64,000 nucleotides of DNA from Glaciimonas sp. (GCA_012927625.1 JABBOV010000003.1:558001-622000); one strand, 5' to 3'. Positions 1 through 8,754 are shown, counted from the first letter of the stretch. Program-made: numbers and translations. The notes: a model not told the origin generated them from the sequence alone.

Positions 1-776
1 AGGGTATTGGCGGCTTTTTCGAAATCCCAGTCGCCGCCTTTCAGACGGTAACCACGCCGCTGCGCAACGCCTTCGACTACGCTGACCGCATCCATGCCCT
101 CGGTTTTCATGTTGTAACGTGTTGCCAGCAATTGCGGGTAGCGCTGCAACAGAATCTCGGCCAGGAAAGTGGCGATTTCTTCCTCGATCAAGGCGTTGAC
201 GCCGATCGCGTGGCTAGCGGCCAGCATCAGGCCGTCGGTCGGATGGGCGATTTTCGGCCACAACAAGCCGGGCGTATCGATCAGGATCATGTTTTTATTC
301 AAGTACAAGCGCTGCTGCACCTTGGTTACTGCCGGTTCGTCGCCGACCTTGGCCACTCGTCTTTTGAGCAAAGCGTTCATCAGCGTCGATTTGCCGACGT
401 TCGGAATGCCCATGATCATCATCCGCAGCGCCTTGGTCGGCACGCCGCGATGCGGTGCCTGCTGCAGGCACAAGGCTGGAATTTTCAAGACATCCGATGG
501 TTTTTTGCAGGACAGCGCAACCGCGCGCACGTTTTTCTGGCTATTGTAAAAAGCCAACCAGGCTTGCGTCGCTACCGGGTCGGCCAGATCGCTCTTGTTC
601 AGAATTTTCAAACAAGGGCGTTGCCGGAACAGGCGCAACTCTTCGACCATCGGGTTGCAACTGGCTTGGGGTATGCGAGCATCAAGCACTTCGATGACCA
701 GATCGGTCGCTTCCATGGTTTCCGCCGCTTTTTTGCGGGCGGCGTTCATGTGGCCGGGGAACCATTGTATCGACAT
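1..776 (-). CDS. ylqF: Ribosome biogenesis GTPase YlqF/RbgA (C-terminus cut off by window edge)
   Basis: Circularly permuted GTPase of the YlqF/RbgA family, which binds the large ribosomal subunit late in its assembly. Read on the minus strand the protein starts MSIQWFPGHM, the usual start of the family. The G4 motif NKSD (about residues 60-63) comes before the G1 motif GIPNVGKST (123-131) and the G3 motif DTPG (167-170); this permuted order is diagnostic. About 258 codons are present, and the C-terminal domain runs off the left edge of the window. It is divergent from nothing nearby: the next gene, on the same strand, ends 57 bp upstream of its start. The assignment is firm; the ribosomal role is taken from the family. 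Confidence 0.93.
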   Translation of the reverse strand, partial: MSIQWFPGHMNAARKKAAETMEATDLVIEVLDARIPQASCNPMVEELRLFRQRPCLKILNKSDLADPVATQAWLAFYNSQKNVRAVALSCKKPSDVLKIPALCLQQAPHRGVPTKALRMMIMGIPNVGKSTLMNALLKRRVAKVGDEPAVTKVQQRLYLNKNMILIDTPGLLWPKIAHPTDGLMLAASHAIGVNALIEEEIATFLAEILLQRYPQLLATRYNMKTEGMDAVSVVEGVAQRRGYRLKGGDWDFEKAANT

Positions 777-833
777 GCGGAATCAATTCTTGCGGGATAA
801 AACGCTATTGTACGGAGTTGCGGCGTTCGCTAT

Positions 834-1781
834 CTAAAATTCATCCAGCCCGGCCAGCACCTTCAAATGCGCGACCACGCTGCGCCCCAGTGCAGACAGG
901 TTGTAGCCGCCCTCCAGGCAACTAACGATGCGTCCGCCGGAGTGCAGTCTCGCGACATCCATGATCTGTCGGGTAATCCATGCGTAATCGGCTTCGACCA
1001 GATCCATCTGACCGATATCGTCTTCCCGATGGGCGTCAAAACCGGCCGAAATGAAGATCATTTGCGGCCGGTACGCGTGCAGCGCCGGCAGCCATTTTTC
1101 GGCAATCTGCTGACGCACCACTTCGCCTCCGGTGTAAGCCGGCAGCGGGATGTTGATTGCATTCGTGACGCTGCGGTCGGTCCCACTGTAGGGATACAGC
1201 GGATGCTGGAAAAAACTCGCCATCAACACTCTTGGCTCATTGGCGAATGTTTCTTCGGTGCCGTTGCCATGATGGACATCGAAATCGACGATGGCTACAC
1301 GCTGCAAGCCATGCACTTCCAGCGCGTGGCGCACCGCAATGGCGACATTATTAAACAGGCAAAAACCCATCGACTCAGTCGGCCGCGCATGGTGGCCGGG
1401 CGGTCGGATGGAGCAGAAGGCATTTTCAATTTCACCTTTGATGACAGCATCGGTGGCTGCCACAGCAGCGCCGGCAGCGGCCAGCGCCGCTTTCCAACTG
1501 AACGCATTGAGCGAAGTATCGCCATCCAGCGGATAGTAGCTGGACTGGCCGCTGAGTGCCCGCGGCACGTTGTCGCGCACCAGTGCGATGGCCGCCGGGG
1601 TATGAATGCGGGCGATGTCAGCCACATCGGCAGCGGGTGCTTGACGATACTCCAGATAAGTGCCAATCCGGCTGGAAATCAACTGATCTTCAATCGCCTG
1701 CAGCCGGGCTGGTGACTCTGGATGCCAGTCGCCCATTTCGTGGCGCATGCAATCGGGATGGGTATAAAAAGCTGTCGTCAT
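834..1781 (-). CDS. Histone deacetylase family protein (class II type, zinc-dependent deacylase)
   Basis: Zinc-dependent deacetylase of the HDAC/AcuC/acetylpolyamine amidohydrolase superfamily, 315 aa from the chosen ATG at 1781. An in-frame start ten codons upstream exists, but MTTAFYTHPD is the usual beginning. The active-site signatures are present: RPPGHH (126-131) with the two catalytic histidines, VDFDVHHGNG with zinc ligands near D168 and H170, GFDAH with the third ligand D249, and EGGY with Y293. The natural substrate of bacterial members is mostly unknown; acetylated polyamines or protein lysines are possible. No signal peptide is visible, so it is cytoplasmic. It appears to be a single gene. 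Confidence 0.9.
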   Translation of the reverse strand: MTTAFYTHPDCMRHEMGDWHPESPARLQAIEDQLISSRIGTYLEYRQAPAADVADIARIHTPAAIALVRDNVPRALSGQSSYYPLDGDTSLNAFSWKAALAAAGAAVAATDAVIKGEIENAFCSIRPPGHHARPTESMGFCLFNNVAIAVRHALEVHGLQRVAIVDFDVHHGNGTEETFANEPRVLMASFFQHPLYPYSGTDRSVTNAINIPLPAYTGGEVVRQQIAEKWLPALHAYRPQMIFISAGFDAHREDDIGQMDLVEADYAWITRQIMDVARLHSGGRIVSCLEGGYNLSALGRSVVAHLKVLAGLDEF

Positions 1782-2019
1782 GGATGCAAAATTGCCCACT
1801 GCTGCGGGCATAACCTTCTTGAATTAAATCGGGTTGAAATCATGGGTACACAAACGGCAGGAAGCTTCCAACGCAATAGACACTAACGCAAACTCTTCAC
1901 ACCGTTTACACTCACCATCTTACGCTTTCAAACCGAACCGCAAGTTGCATCGGCTCCAGACAATCGTTCGACGGCTCTGTTGCAGCCGTCATCTTTGACC
2001 CACAATTCGCTTTTGCACA

Positions 2020-3138
2020 ATGTCGATAAAATTTCCTAAAGCACTGCAACGCCTGACTTCTCTTACCATCCTGCCTTTATTGCTCGCAATCGGATTGGGG
2101 CAGCACAGTGCTGCGCAGGCAGACCAACCCAGTGCGGCGCGTAAGCTCGCTTTTATAGAAGAAAACCAGGGAGAGTTCGTCAATTTTGGACAATGGAAAG
2201 AAGTTGCAAGCTTCATTGATAAAATGGTTGAAAAACATCATTTTGACAAGGCCGAACTGCAAGCAATCCTGGCCCAAGTGAAATACTCTGAAACCGCAAT
2301 CCAATTGATGAAACCGGCACCGCCAGGCCGTCCAAAGAACTGGCAAGCCTACCGCGCACGCTTCGTGGAACCGATACGCGTCAACGCAGGGGTGCAATTT
2401 TGGAACGACTACGCCAGCGATCTGAAACGTGCCGAAATACAATACGGCGTTCCGGCGGAAATCATCGTCGGCATCATCGGAGTGGAAACCGTATATGGCC
2501 GCAATATGGGAAATTTTCGCGTGCTCGATGCGCTTACTACCCTCGCCTTCGACTACCCGAACACCCCAACGCGCATGGCAAGAATGGATTTTTTCCGTGA
2601 CGAACTTGAAAGCGCCCTGTTATACGCACGCGAATCCGGCATCGACCCATGGTTCCTAACTGGATCGTATGCAGGTGCGATCGGCTGGCCGCAATTTATG
2701 CCCAGCAGTATTCTCGCCTATGCGGTTGATTTCAACCAGGATGGCAAGATCGATTTACGCAATTCTCCAGCAGATGCAATTGGCAGTGTGGCTCGCTTCC
2801 TGTCCATGCACGGATGGAGACGCGGCTATCCCATCGTTTTCCCTGCTACCATCCCCTCACGGAACAATCATAACGGCCTCTGGGCAGCATTCATCGGTCA
2901 GGGATTGGAAGCAAAATACTCGCTCAATGAATTAACAAGCGCAGGTGTAGTGCCAAGCCCGCAGGCGCCAACTGATTTACTATACGGTCTTGTCGATTTG
3001 CAAAACGGTACCGAAGCGACTGAATACTGGTTAGGCACTGACAATTTTTTTGCCATAACCCTGTATAACCGTAGCTTCTTTTACGCGATGTCGGTAATCG
3101 AACTTGGCCGTACAATCAGCGCCATGCGCAATCGATAG
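2020..3138 (+). CDS. mltB: Lytic murein transglycosylase B
   Basis: Cleaves the MurNAc-GlcNAc bond of peptidoglycan to give 1,6-anhydro ends. The 372-aa product has an N-terminal signal sequence (hydrophobic segment about residues 13-33, ending SAAQA). There is no lipobox, so this looks like a soluble periplasmic MltB (Slt35) homologue, not a lipoprotein. The catalytic glutamate lies in GIIGVETVYG (E156), and the family motif AGAIGWPQFMPSS follows. The length matches the family. It is transcribed away from the HDAC-like gene, with about 240 bp between the two starts. Related genomes often have it next to cysM, as here. Confidence 0.94.
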   Translation: MSIKFPKALQRLTSLTILPLLLAIGLGQHSAAQADQPSAARKLAFIEENQGEFVNFGQWKEVASFIDKMVEKHHFDKAELQAILAQVKYSETAIQLMKPAPPGRPKNWQAYRARFVEPIRVNAGVQFWNDYASDLKRAEIQYGVPAEIIVGIIGVETVYGRNMGNFRVLDALTTLAFDYPNTPTRMARMDFFRDELESALLYARESGIDPWFLTGSYAGAIGWPQFMPSSILAYAVDFNQDGKIDLRNSPADAIGSVARFLSMHGWRRGYPIVFPATIPSRNNHNGLWAAFIGQGLEAKYSLNELTSAGVVPSPQAPTDLLYGLVDLQNGTEATEYWLGTDNFFAITLYNRSFFYAMSVIELGRTISAMRNR

Positions 3139-3652
3139 CTGCGCACTTCTTCGCCGGCATCGCCCCAGTTACACACATATTTAATACAACATTGACAACA
3201 ATCAAGTCGAAGCATTATTGATCTGACAAAATATTTCTTAAGTGAAGGGAATTTTTTATGTATTTTAATAGTCCGACACTTGTTTATATAGATATTTTAC
3301 GCAAATTGAGATTTAATCACGTGCATTATTGCTATAAGGCATTAATTTTTCGTGTATCAAAGTAATTGTGATTTGGATTTTATTGCTAATTTTTTATAGC
3401 AATAGATTCTCCAGCCATTTCAAAGCATCGCATCGTTATGCGTGATAGTTACATTACTGTAGAAGCAACTATAAGAGCATGAAAAGCAACTGAAGCAGTC
3501 TACCCACATGGATCTGAAAATTTGTTTTTAAATGTAAATTTGCTTACGGTATTACACGGTCTGACGGTATTAATACACCGCGATGTATGAATAAGCAGAT
3601 TCTTTGTTTCGCTTCCATTCCCATAAAATTTAAAAAATGAAAGACCAAGACC
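3139..3652. other. AT-rich intergenic region upstream of the HTH-like gene
   Basis: About 510 bp without a credible coding frame on either strand; it is markedly more AT-rich than its surroundings. It contains an inverted repeat ATTGCTA/TAGCAAT at 3382-3388 and 3397-3403, and a repeated ACGGTATTA at about 3546 and 3564. The second ACGGTATTA lies inside an imperfect palindrome at 3565-3580. These could be regulatory sites for the following gene, but none matches a consensus I know. No tRNA or known riboswitch core is seen. Confidence 0.5.
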
Positions 3653-3976
3653 ATGAGCACTCAGACAGACAATGACACCGGCAGCACCGCACTTATGGAT
3701 CAATTCGAATACAATCCCAACCGCCTTCTAGATACGCTGATCGAAAAATTGCATTTGAAAAACGACGCAGCACTTTCCAGGGCGTTGGAAGTTGCACCGC
3801 CTGTCATCAGCAAAATTCGTCATCGCAGATTGCCAGTCGGCGCATCTCTACTGATCCGAATGCACGAAGTGAGTGATTTGAGCATCCGGGATCTACGCTA
3901 TCTGATGGGAGATCGTCGCAACAAGTTCAGAATCAGCGACAAGCAGTTCAAGCCCAAAGAAGCGACGGCAGCATAA
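3653..3976 (+). CDS. Small helix-turn-helix-like protein of unknown function
   Basis: A 107-aa basic protein. Residues about 24-75 (LDTLIEKLHLKNDAALSRAL, then VAPPVISKIRHRRLPVGASL) read like a lambda-repressor/Cro-type helix-turn-helix: a helix, an ALSRAL..AP turn and the recognition helix VISKIRHR. A short lysine-rich tail (KFRISDKQFKPKEATAA) follows. No effector domain is visible. It probably binds DNA, but its target is unknown. The gene is isolated: a long AT-rich region lies before it, and the convergent cysM gene ends about 70 bp beyond it. The assignment to the HTH fold is by pattern only. Confidence 0.75.
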   Translation: MSTQTDNDTGSTALMDQFEYNPNRLLDTLIEKLHLKNDAALSRALEVAPPVISKIRHRRLPVGASLLIRMHEVSDLSIRDLRYLMGDRRNKFRISDKQFKPKEATAA

Positions 3977-4048
3977 TCCACAGTTACGCTGTAAGGATGC
4001 ATTTGATCGCAGGACTGAGACATCCAGTCAGCCCTGCGAGCGGAAAGC

Positions 4049-4951
4049 TCAGGCGGGAAAAATGCCGGTCGAGAGGTAACGGTCACCGCGATCGCATACT
4101 ATAAAGACGATCGTGGCGTTTTCTACCGTTTGAGAAATCCGTAGCGCAACTTCGCAAGCACCGGCAGCGGAGATACCGCAGAAAATACCCTCTTCGATCG
4201 CGAGTCGTCTTGCCATGTGCTCTGATGCGGCCTGGCTTACCGATTCAATCTGGTCGACTCTGGATTTGTTATAGATCTTTGGCAGATAGGCTTCCGGCCA
4301 TTTACGGATGCCAGGAATCTGCGAGCCTTCTTCCGGCTGTGCGCCAATAATTCGCACTGCGCCTTTTTGTTCCTTCAAATACTGCGACACGCCCATGATG
4401 GTGCCGGTAGTACCCATCGCACTCACAAAATGCGTCACGCGTCCTTTGGTATCGCGCCATATTTCCGGCCCGGTAGTCTCATAATGCGCGCGTGGGTTAT
4501 CTGGATTGGAGAACTGGTCGAGGATAATGCCCTTGCCATCTTTCTGCATCTGGAGTGCCAGATCCCTGGCATATTCCATGCCGCCGATCTTCGGCGTAAG
4601 CACCAATTGCGCGCCATAAGCAGACATGCTTTGACGGCGTTCCATGCTAAGGTTTTCCGGCATCAGTAAAATCATCTTGTAGCCACGGATGGCAGCCACC
4701 ATCGCAAGCGCAATTCCAGTATTGCCGCTGGTGGCTTCAATCAAGGTGTCGCCAGGCTTGATCTCTGCGCGCTCTTCGGCACGCTTTATCATCGACAAAG
4801 CGGCCCGATCCTTGACTGAGCCGGCCGGATTATTGCCTTCCATTTTACCGAGAATAACGTTATTCCTGCTGGCAGTATCAGTGCCCCCGATCTGCTTCAG
4901 CTCAACTAAAGGGGTATTGCCTATCGTGTTTTCAATGGTCTGATAACGCAT
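4049..4951 (-). CDS. cysM: Cysteine synthase B (O-acetylserine sulfhydrylase)
   Basis: PLP-dependent enzyme that makes L-cysteine from O-acetyl-L-serine and sulfide or thiosulfate. The 300-aa length is typical of CysM (CysK is longer). The PLP lysine is K47 in NPAGSVKDRA. The phosphate and substrate loops EATSGNTGIA and GTTGTIMG are present. The CysM type is supported by the length and by the bulky, charged segment RIIGAQPEEGSQIPGIRKW in place of the CysK counterpart. It lies downstream of the comEA-like gene on the same strand but behind a strong terminator, so it probably has its own promoter. Confidence 0.93.
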   Translation of the reverse strand: MRYQTIENTIGNTPLVELKQIGGTDTASRNNVILGKMEGNNPAGSVKDRAALSMIKRAEERAEIKPGDTLIEATSGNTGIALAMVAAIRGYKMILLMPENLSMERRQSMSAYGAQLVLTPKIGGMEYARDLALQMQKDGKGIILDQFSNPDNPRAHYETTGPEIWRDTKGRVTHFVSAMGTTGTIMGVSQYLKEQKGAVRIIGAQPEEGSQIPGIRKWPEAYLPKIYNKSRVDQIESVSQAASEHMARRLAIEEGIFCGISAAGACEVALRISQTVENATIVFIVCDRGDRYLSTGIFPA

Positions 4952-5037
4952 GGTGTCCGGTCTATCGCATCAACAAAACTGTATTTTAGTCTGAGTCACG
5001 CCAGTACGCGCTGGCTGTCCGTCAAATCGTGCGGCAA

Positions 5038-5071
5038 TAAAAAACCCCGCAACTTGCGCATGCGGGGTTTT
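5038..5071 (-). terminator. Rho-independent terminator of the comEA-like gene
   Basis: An 11-bp inverted repeat, AAAACCCCGCA (5041-5051) and TGCGGGGTTTT (5061-5071), has a T-run on the minus strand immediately after it. It lies 17 bp beyond the stop codon of the comEA-like gene and upstream of cysM. Confidence 0.85.
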
Positions 5072-5087
5072 GGTGAAATTTTATGGC

Positions 5088-5501
5088 TTATTTAGACGGG
5101 GCGACTTCCGGCTTGGCTTTCTTATCCATGCTGGTCGGAGCCGGTGTGTTCGGCATCGCTTTTTCCGGTGTGCTTGCTTTCATCTTCTTGTCTGCCTTGG
5201 CAGCTGCCGGCATTTTGGCTGGCGTATTCGGTTTGTTCTTGCCATTGATGGTGAGACCCGCATCGGACAGTTTGGCAGAATTTTTATCGCCAATACCCTT
5301 GACCCGTTTTTCGAAATCAACCCAGTCCTTGAAATCGCCGCCCTTCTTGCGCTCGTCCAGAATGGTCTTGGAAGTTGCGGGTCCAATGCCTTTAATGCCG
5401 TCCAATGCCGCCTGATCTGCCTTGTTGACGTCGACTTGTGCAAATGCAAATCCCATCGTTACGATTAAACCGACTACGCCCAGCAATAATTTTTTGAACA
5501 T
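5088..5501 (-). CDS. comEA: ComEA-like helix-hairpin-helix DNA-binding protein (secreted)
   Basis: A 137-aa protein with a signal peptide (MFKKLLLGVVGLIVTMGFAF, then AQ) and one ComEA-type helix-hairpin-helix domain (about residues 22-82: VDVNKADQAALDGIKGIGP and FEKRVKGIGDKNSAKLSDAG). The tail is rich in Ala, Lys and Pro. ComEA proteins bind incoming DNA in the periplasm during natural transformation; many proteobacterial members of this size are unstudied. The start at 5501 is preferred because AAAAGGAATGAA precedes it and the signal peptide begins there; an in-frame start 16 codons upstream exists. The nearby type IV pilus genes at 25988-29827 would be compatible with a transformation role, but this is only inference. 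Confidence 0.88.
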   Translation of the reverse strand: MFKKLLLGVVGLIVTMGFAFAQVDVNKADQAALDGIKGIGPATSKTILDERKKGGDFKDWVDFEKRVKGIGDKNSAKLSDAGLTINGKNKPNTPAKMPAAAKADKKMKASTPEKAMPNTPAPTSMDKKAKPEVAPSK

Positions 5502-5634
5502 TTCATTCCTTTTAGTAGACCAATTATTTTTTAAAAATCGCAGTAGCACTGGCGAAACGCAATCGCAAGCGGCTTCGTAGACTATACAACAAGTCGATCA
5601 AAAAATAGCAAATGAATCACACCAGCGTTGGATT

Positions 5635-6558
5635 TTAATCTTGCAATTCATCTAGGGAGACGGTGGCCGTACCCAGTTTCCCCACCACGATGCCGCCGGC
5701 ACGATTGGCGTAGGACACCGCCTGCTCCAGCGGCAGCCCAGCGCCCAACATCACGGCCAGCGTGGCGATTACGGTGTCTCCGGCACCTGAGACGTCATAC
5801 ACTTCGCGCGTTACCGCTGGCACATGCGACACGCCTTGTGCCGAATACAGTGTCATGCCTTCTTCGGAACGGGTCAGCAACAGCGCCTCCAGTTGCAGAC
5901 TTGTACGCAGTTGCTGCGCTTTGGCAGTCAGCTCGGCCTCGCTGTGCCAGGCACCAACGATGGCACGAAACTCCGTCTTGTTGGGCGTCAATATCGAAGC
6001 CCCCGCATAACAAGTGAAGTCTTCTCCCTTCGGGTCGACCAGAACCATCTTGCCTGCCTGCCGCGCCAACTGAATCATGGCGGCCACATTGACCAAGCCG
6101 CCCTTAGCATAATCGGACAGCACAACCACATCGTAGTCGCACAGTAAAGTATCGAACCGAGCCAGTTTGTCGCGCAATGCGCCATCGGCCGGCGCCTGCT
6201 CGAAATCGATGCGCAGCAATTGTTGCTGGCGGCCTATCACGCGTAATTTGATAATGGTCGCAGTCGCGACATCGCGCTGCAGGTAGTTGTGAATTGCGGA
6301 TTCATCCAACAGGCGTGCAATCGCATCGCCTGCTTCGTCCTGCCCCACCACACCCAACAAACCGGCGTACGCGCCCAAAGCAGATACATTTCGGGCTACA
6401 TTGGCGGCCCCGCCCAGACGCTCTTCGCTCTTCGCCACATGCACCACCGGAACCGGCGCTTCCGGCGATATCCGGTTGACATCGCCAAACCAGTAACGGT
6501 CCAGCATCACATCGCCCGCCACCAAAATTCGTGTCGTATTCAGTGCCGGTAGTTTCAT
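5635..6558 (-). CDS. hldA: D-glycero-beta-D-manno-heptose-7-phosphate kinase (HldE kinase domain only)
   Basis: PfkB/ribokinase-family kinase that phosphorylates heptose-7-phosphate at C1 in the pathway to ADP-heptose for the LPS inner core. At 307 aa it has only the kinase domain. The cytidylyl/adenylyltransferase half found in enteric HldE is absent, so a separate HldC should exist elsewhere. The N-terminal signature GDVMLDRYWFGDVNRISPEA and the catalytic DVSGAGD (255-261) are clear. Its ATG overlaps the stop of the upstream ugd remnant (ATGA). The epimerase gene hldD, which commonly follows the kinase in related genomes, is missing here. Confidence 0.9.
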   Translation of the reverse strand: MKLPALNTTRILVAGDVMLDRYWFGDVNRISPEAPVPVVHVAKSEERLGGAANVARNVSALGAYAGLLGVVGQDEAGDAIARLLDESAIHNYLQRDVATATIIKLRVIGRQQQLLRIDFEQAPADGALRDKLARFDTLLCDYDVVVLSDYAKGGLVNVAAMIQLARQAGKMVLVDPKGEDFTCYAGASILTPNKTEFRAIVGAWHSEAELTAKAQQLRTSLQLEALLLTRSEEGMTLYSAQGVSHVPAVTREVYDVSGAGDTVIATLAVMLGAGLPLEQAVSYANRAGGIVVGKLGTATVSLDELQD

Positions 6559-6752
6559 AGCGTATTTCCTGTGCCGGTCAAAACCTCATGACAATTTGCG
6601 CCGGGCCCAGTTAATGGATAGAAACCCTGCGGCTGTACAGGATGGAATCCTTGTCGGCCGGGATATCCGGCAAAAATTTTACTGTCGAGCCCGGCCAGAT
6701 CGGGGCCGGCGACCAAGCCGACATAACTGGTGGCGATAATGGGTATTTTCAT
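6555..6752 (-). pseudogene. ugd: Remnant of UDP-glucose 6-dehydrogenase, internally deleted
   Basis: A 65-codon open frame between lapB and hldA. Its first residues, MKIPIIATSYVGLVAG, resemble the conserved Ugd start (MKI-x-IIG-x-GYVGLV-x-G), but the glycines of the NAD-binding loop are damaged (ATS for GTG). The later part, GRQGFHPVQPQGFYPL, can be aligned by eye with the Ugd C-terminal pattern GRNLFDP...GFDY.-IGR. This suggests that a central deletion of some 350 codons joined the two ends. It ends in a 4-bp ATGA overlap with hldA, so the old translational coupling survives. Ugd sits between lapB and the heptose kinase in several Burkholderiales. The N-terminal match is good; the C-terminal match is weaker. 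Confidence 0.6.
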
Positions 6753-6863
6753 AAACTTAGTTAATAGGATTCAATAGCGAGATTGACGGTTTCAGCCAGA
6801 AATGCGACGTCAGGTTTTTTGTCGAACCTATTTTTCACCACCACCATTTTTTTTATTTTAAAA

Positions 6864-6936
6864 AATATACTGCTATATGTATTACATCGAAGTCAATTAA
6901 ATAATGCGTAAAATAGGGTTTTTTTAATATACTCTG
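6864..6936 (-). repeat. 73-bp intergenic repeat, copy 1
   Basis: Read on the minus strand it begins AGAGTATATTAAAAAAACCC, has CGCAT 28 bp in, and ends with AATAC...CAGTATAT. It belongs to a family of six copies in this window (see also 11638, 14110, 32388, 49716, 53975). This copy has one base fewer between the A-tract and CGCAT. It lies in the spacer between lapB and the ugd remnant. Confidence 0.7.
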
Positions 6937-7007
6937 CAATAATAAACTATGATGGCCTGAAATATTCTTCCACAATGCACATCAGCGCCAGTCAGTTACG
7001 CAGTAGC

Positions 7008-8183
7008 TTAATTCATCACGTTGAGTTCTTCGGTGCGGCGCGGCGGATACGTTTCCCAAAGATTGCAGCCGGGGCACTGCCAATAGAATTGGCGCGCCTT
7101 GAAGCCGCAATGACTGCATTGATAACGCGCCAGCTTTTGCGCGTAGCTGTGCACCAGGTGCTTGACCATGGATAGTTCAGGCTGGATCTCCGGCCGGGCA
7201 TCCATTAAGCGGGCGTCGAGCAACTTGTCCAGACCCAGCAAGGTGGGTGTGCGGCGCAATTCATCGCTGGCCAGTTGCTTGGCGGCGTCCACCCCATGAA
7301 GTTCGAATACCGCCTTGAAAACCACTTCCAGCAAATCGATAGACGGCGTTTCGGCGAGATAAAATTTCAATAAATTGATGCCTTCCTCGGCTCGCCCGAC
7401 ACTGCGATAACCATCCATCAGGCGCTGCGCCGCTAGTGCCACATGCGGCACGCTCTGCTGTTCGACCCGACGCCAGGCCAGCAATGCGCCTTCGAGGTCG
7501 CCCTTGGCCTGCGCCACATCGCCGATCAACAAAGTAGCGCGCACGCTTTTACGATCGGAGGCCAAGGCTTTTTCCAGCAAGGCCAGTGCCGCATCTGGGT
7601 GCGTATGCACCAACTCATCCTGCGCCATTTCACAGTAGAACTGGGCGATTTCCTTTTGCAGTCCACCGGCGCCGGACTGCTGCAATCCCTGCGCCGCTTG
7701 AATCGCTCGCGGCCATTCCTTCTCGCGCTGAAAAATTTCCAGCAAGGCGCGCTGCGCTTGCGCGCCGTAGGCAGTTGTCAGCAGTTGATTGAAGGTTTCT
7801 TCGGCCCGATCCAGCAAACCCGCTTTAAGGTGATCCTGGCCCAACTCAAACAATGCCTGCAAGCGCTGTTCCTGCGGCAAATCTGGGCGCGCCAGCAAAT
7901 TTTGGTGCACCCGAATCGCTCGCTCCGTTTCACCGCGGCGACGAAACAGGTTGCCAAGCGCAAAATGCAGCTCAACGGTTTCTGGATCGAGCTTGACGAT
8001 TTCAATGAATGCATCGATCGCCTTGTCCGGTTGTTCGTTTAGCAGAAAATTCAAACCCTTGAAATAGCCGCTGGGCAAACTGCGCGATTCCGACAGCAAT
8101 TGTCTGATATCAACGCGCGCTGCTATCCAGCCCAATCCGAAAAAAATCGGTATTCCGAGCAACCACCAAATTTCAAATTCCAT
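7008..8183 (-). CDS. lapB: Lipopolysaccharide assembly protein B (TPR and zinc-ribbon)
   Basis: LapB (YciM) recruits the protease FtsH to LpxC and so limits LPS synthesis. The 391-aa product has the expected layout: an N-terminal membrane anchor (residues 1-22), cytoplasmic TPR repeats through the middle, and a C-terminal rubredoxin-like metal site with C356-x2-C359 and C370-x2-C373. It directly follows lapA (127 bp between stop and start) and precedes the LPS heptose gene, so the neighbourhood is LPS-related. Function is from the family; the motifs are seen directly. Confidence 0.94.
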   Translation of the reverse strand: MEFEIWWLLGIPIFFGLGWIAARVDIRQLLSESRSLPSGYFKGLNFLLNEQPDKAIDAFIEIVKLDPETVELHFALGNLFRRRGETERAIRVHQNLLARPDLPQEQRLQALFELGQDHLKAGLLDRAEETFNQLLTTAYGAQAQRALLEIFQREKEWPRAIQAAQGLQQSGAGGLQKEIAQFYCEMAQDELVHTHPDAALALLEKALASDRKSVRATLLIGDVAQAKGDLEGALLAWRRVEQQSVPHVALAAQRLMDGYRSVGRAEEGINLLKFYLAETPSIDLLEVVFKAVFELHGVDAAKQLASDELRRTPTLLGLDKLLDARLMDARPEIQPELSMVKHLVHSYAQKLARYQCSHCGFKARQFYWQCPGCNLWETYPPRRTEELNVMN

Positions 8184-8309
8184 CTAGGTTCGATCTTGTC
8201 ATGATTTATTACGTTTTCACATCAATTGTGAACGCGAAGGCGTAACACAGACAAATACGCGGTACGGCGAGCGAAGCCGACAAAGAGCGAAATGCACGAG
8301 AAAGTGAAA

Positions 8310-8624
8310 TCACCTGTCGAGCACACCATCCGGTTGCGGGGGCTGGCTGCGCAACCGTTCGCGCGTTGCATTTTCTTTTTCCATACCGACGATAATTTTT
8401 CTTTGCCGATTCAAATCGCGGCGCTGGCGCAATACAGTGGACATCATTGCCAGTACGCCGAAAATGACGCCGCTGACAAAAAAAATCAATAACATCAATA
8501 CCAAGGGCGCCCGTATTTCATAACCCAAAAAGAATTCTAATGCGACTTCCTGCGTATTCTTGAGGGCGAATCCAAAAAAAACAATAAACAGCAGACCTGC
8601 AATTATTCGGGAAATGAGCTTCAT
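8310..8624 (-). CDS. lapA: Lipopolysaccharide assembly protein A
   Basis: Small inner-membrane protein (104 aa, DUF1049/LapA family) with two hydrophobic segments: MKLISRIIAGLLFIVFFGFA at the start and APLVLMLLIFFVSGVIFGVL in the middle. A basic cytoplasmic tail follows, with a short coiled segment. LapA works with LapB in balancing LPS synthesis. The start at 8624 is chosen because the first membrane helix begins there; a longer frame upstream would cover the ihfB terminator. It lies between ihfB and lapB, the same order as in many proteobacteria. Confidence 0.9.
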   Translation of the reverse strand: MKLISRIIAGLLFIVFFGFALKNTQEVALEFFLGYEIRAPLVLMLLIFFVSGVIFGVLAMMSTVLRQRRDLNRQRKIIVGMEKENATRERLRSQPPQPDGVLDR

Positions 8625-8706
8625 CGCGCGGTTCTCCAATGCATTCCAATACATGCTGGCTGCGCGGGAATCGCGTAGCCAAAAATGCCATACGAAATTG
8701 TACGTG

Positions 8707-8735
8707 AAAAAAAACGGCATCCGTAGATGCCGTTT
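8707..8735 (-). terminator. Rho-independent terminator after ihfB
   Basis: Perfect 10-bp stem AAACGGCATC (8712-8721) and GATGCCGTTT (8726-8735) with a 4-base loop, followed on the minus strand by eight T. It lies 20 bp past the ihfB stop codon and separates the rpsA-ihfB transcript from lapA-lapB. Confidence 0.88.
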
Positions 8736-8754
8736 CGATTTATCTGTAAATGGC

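Noticed and set aside
3546-3580. Operator for the HTH-like gene (repeated ACGGTATTA)
   Set aside because: Imperfect and unmatched to a known consensus; kept only as a note in the spacer entry.
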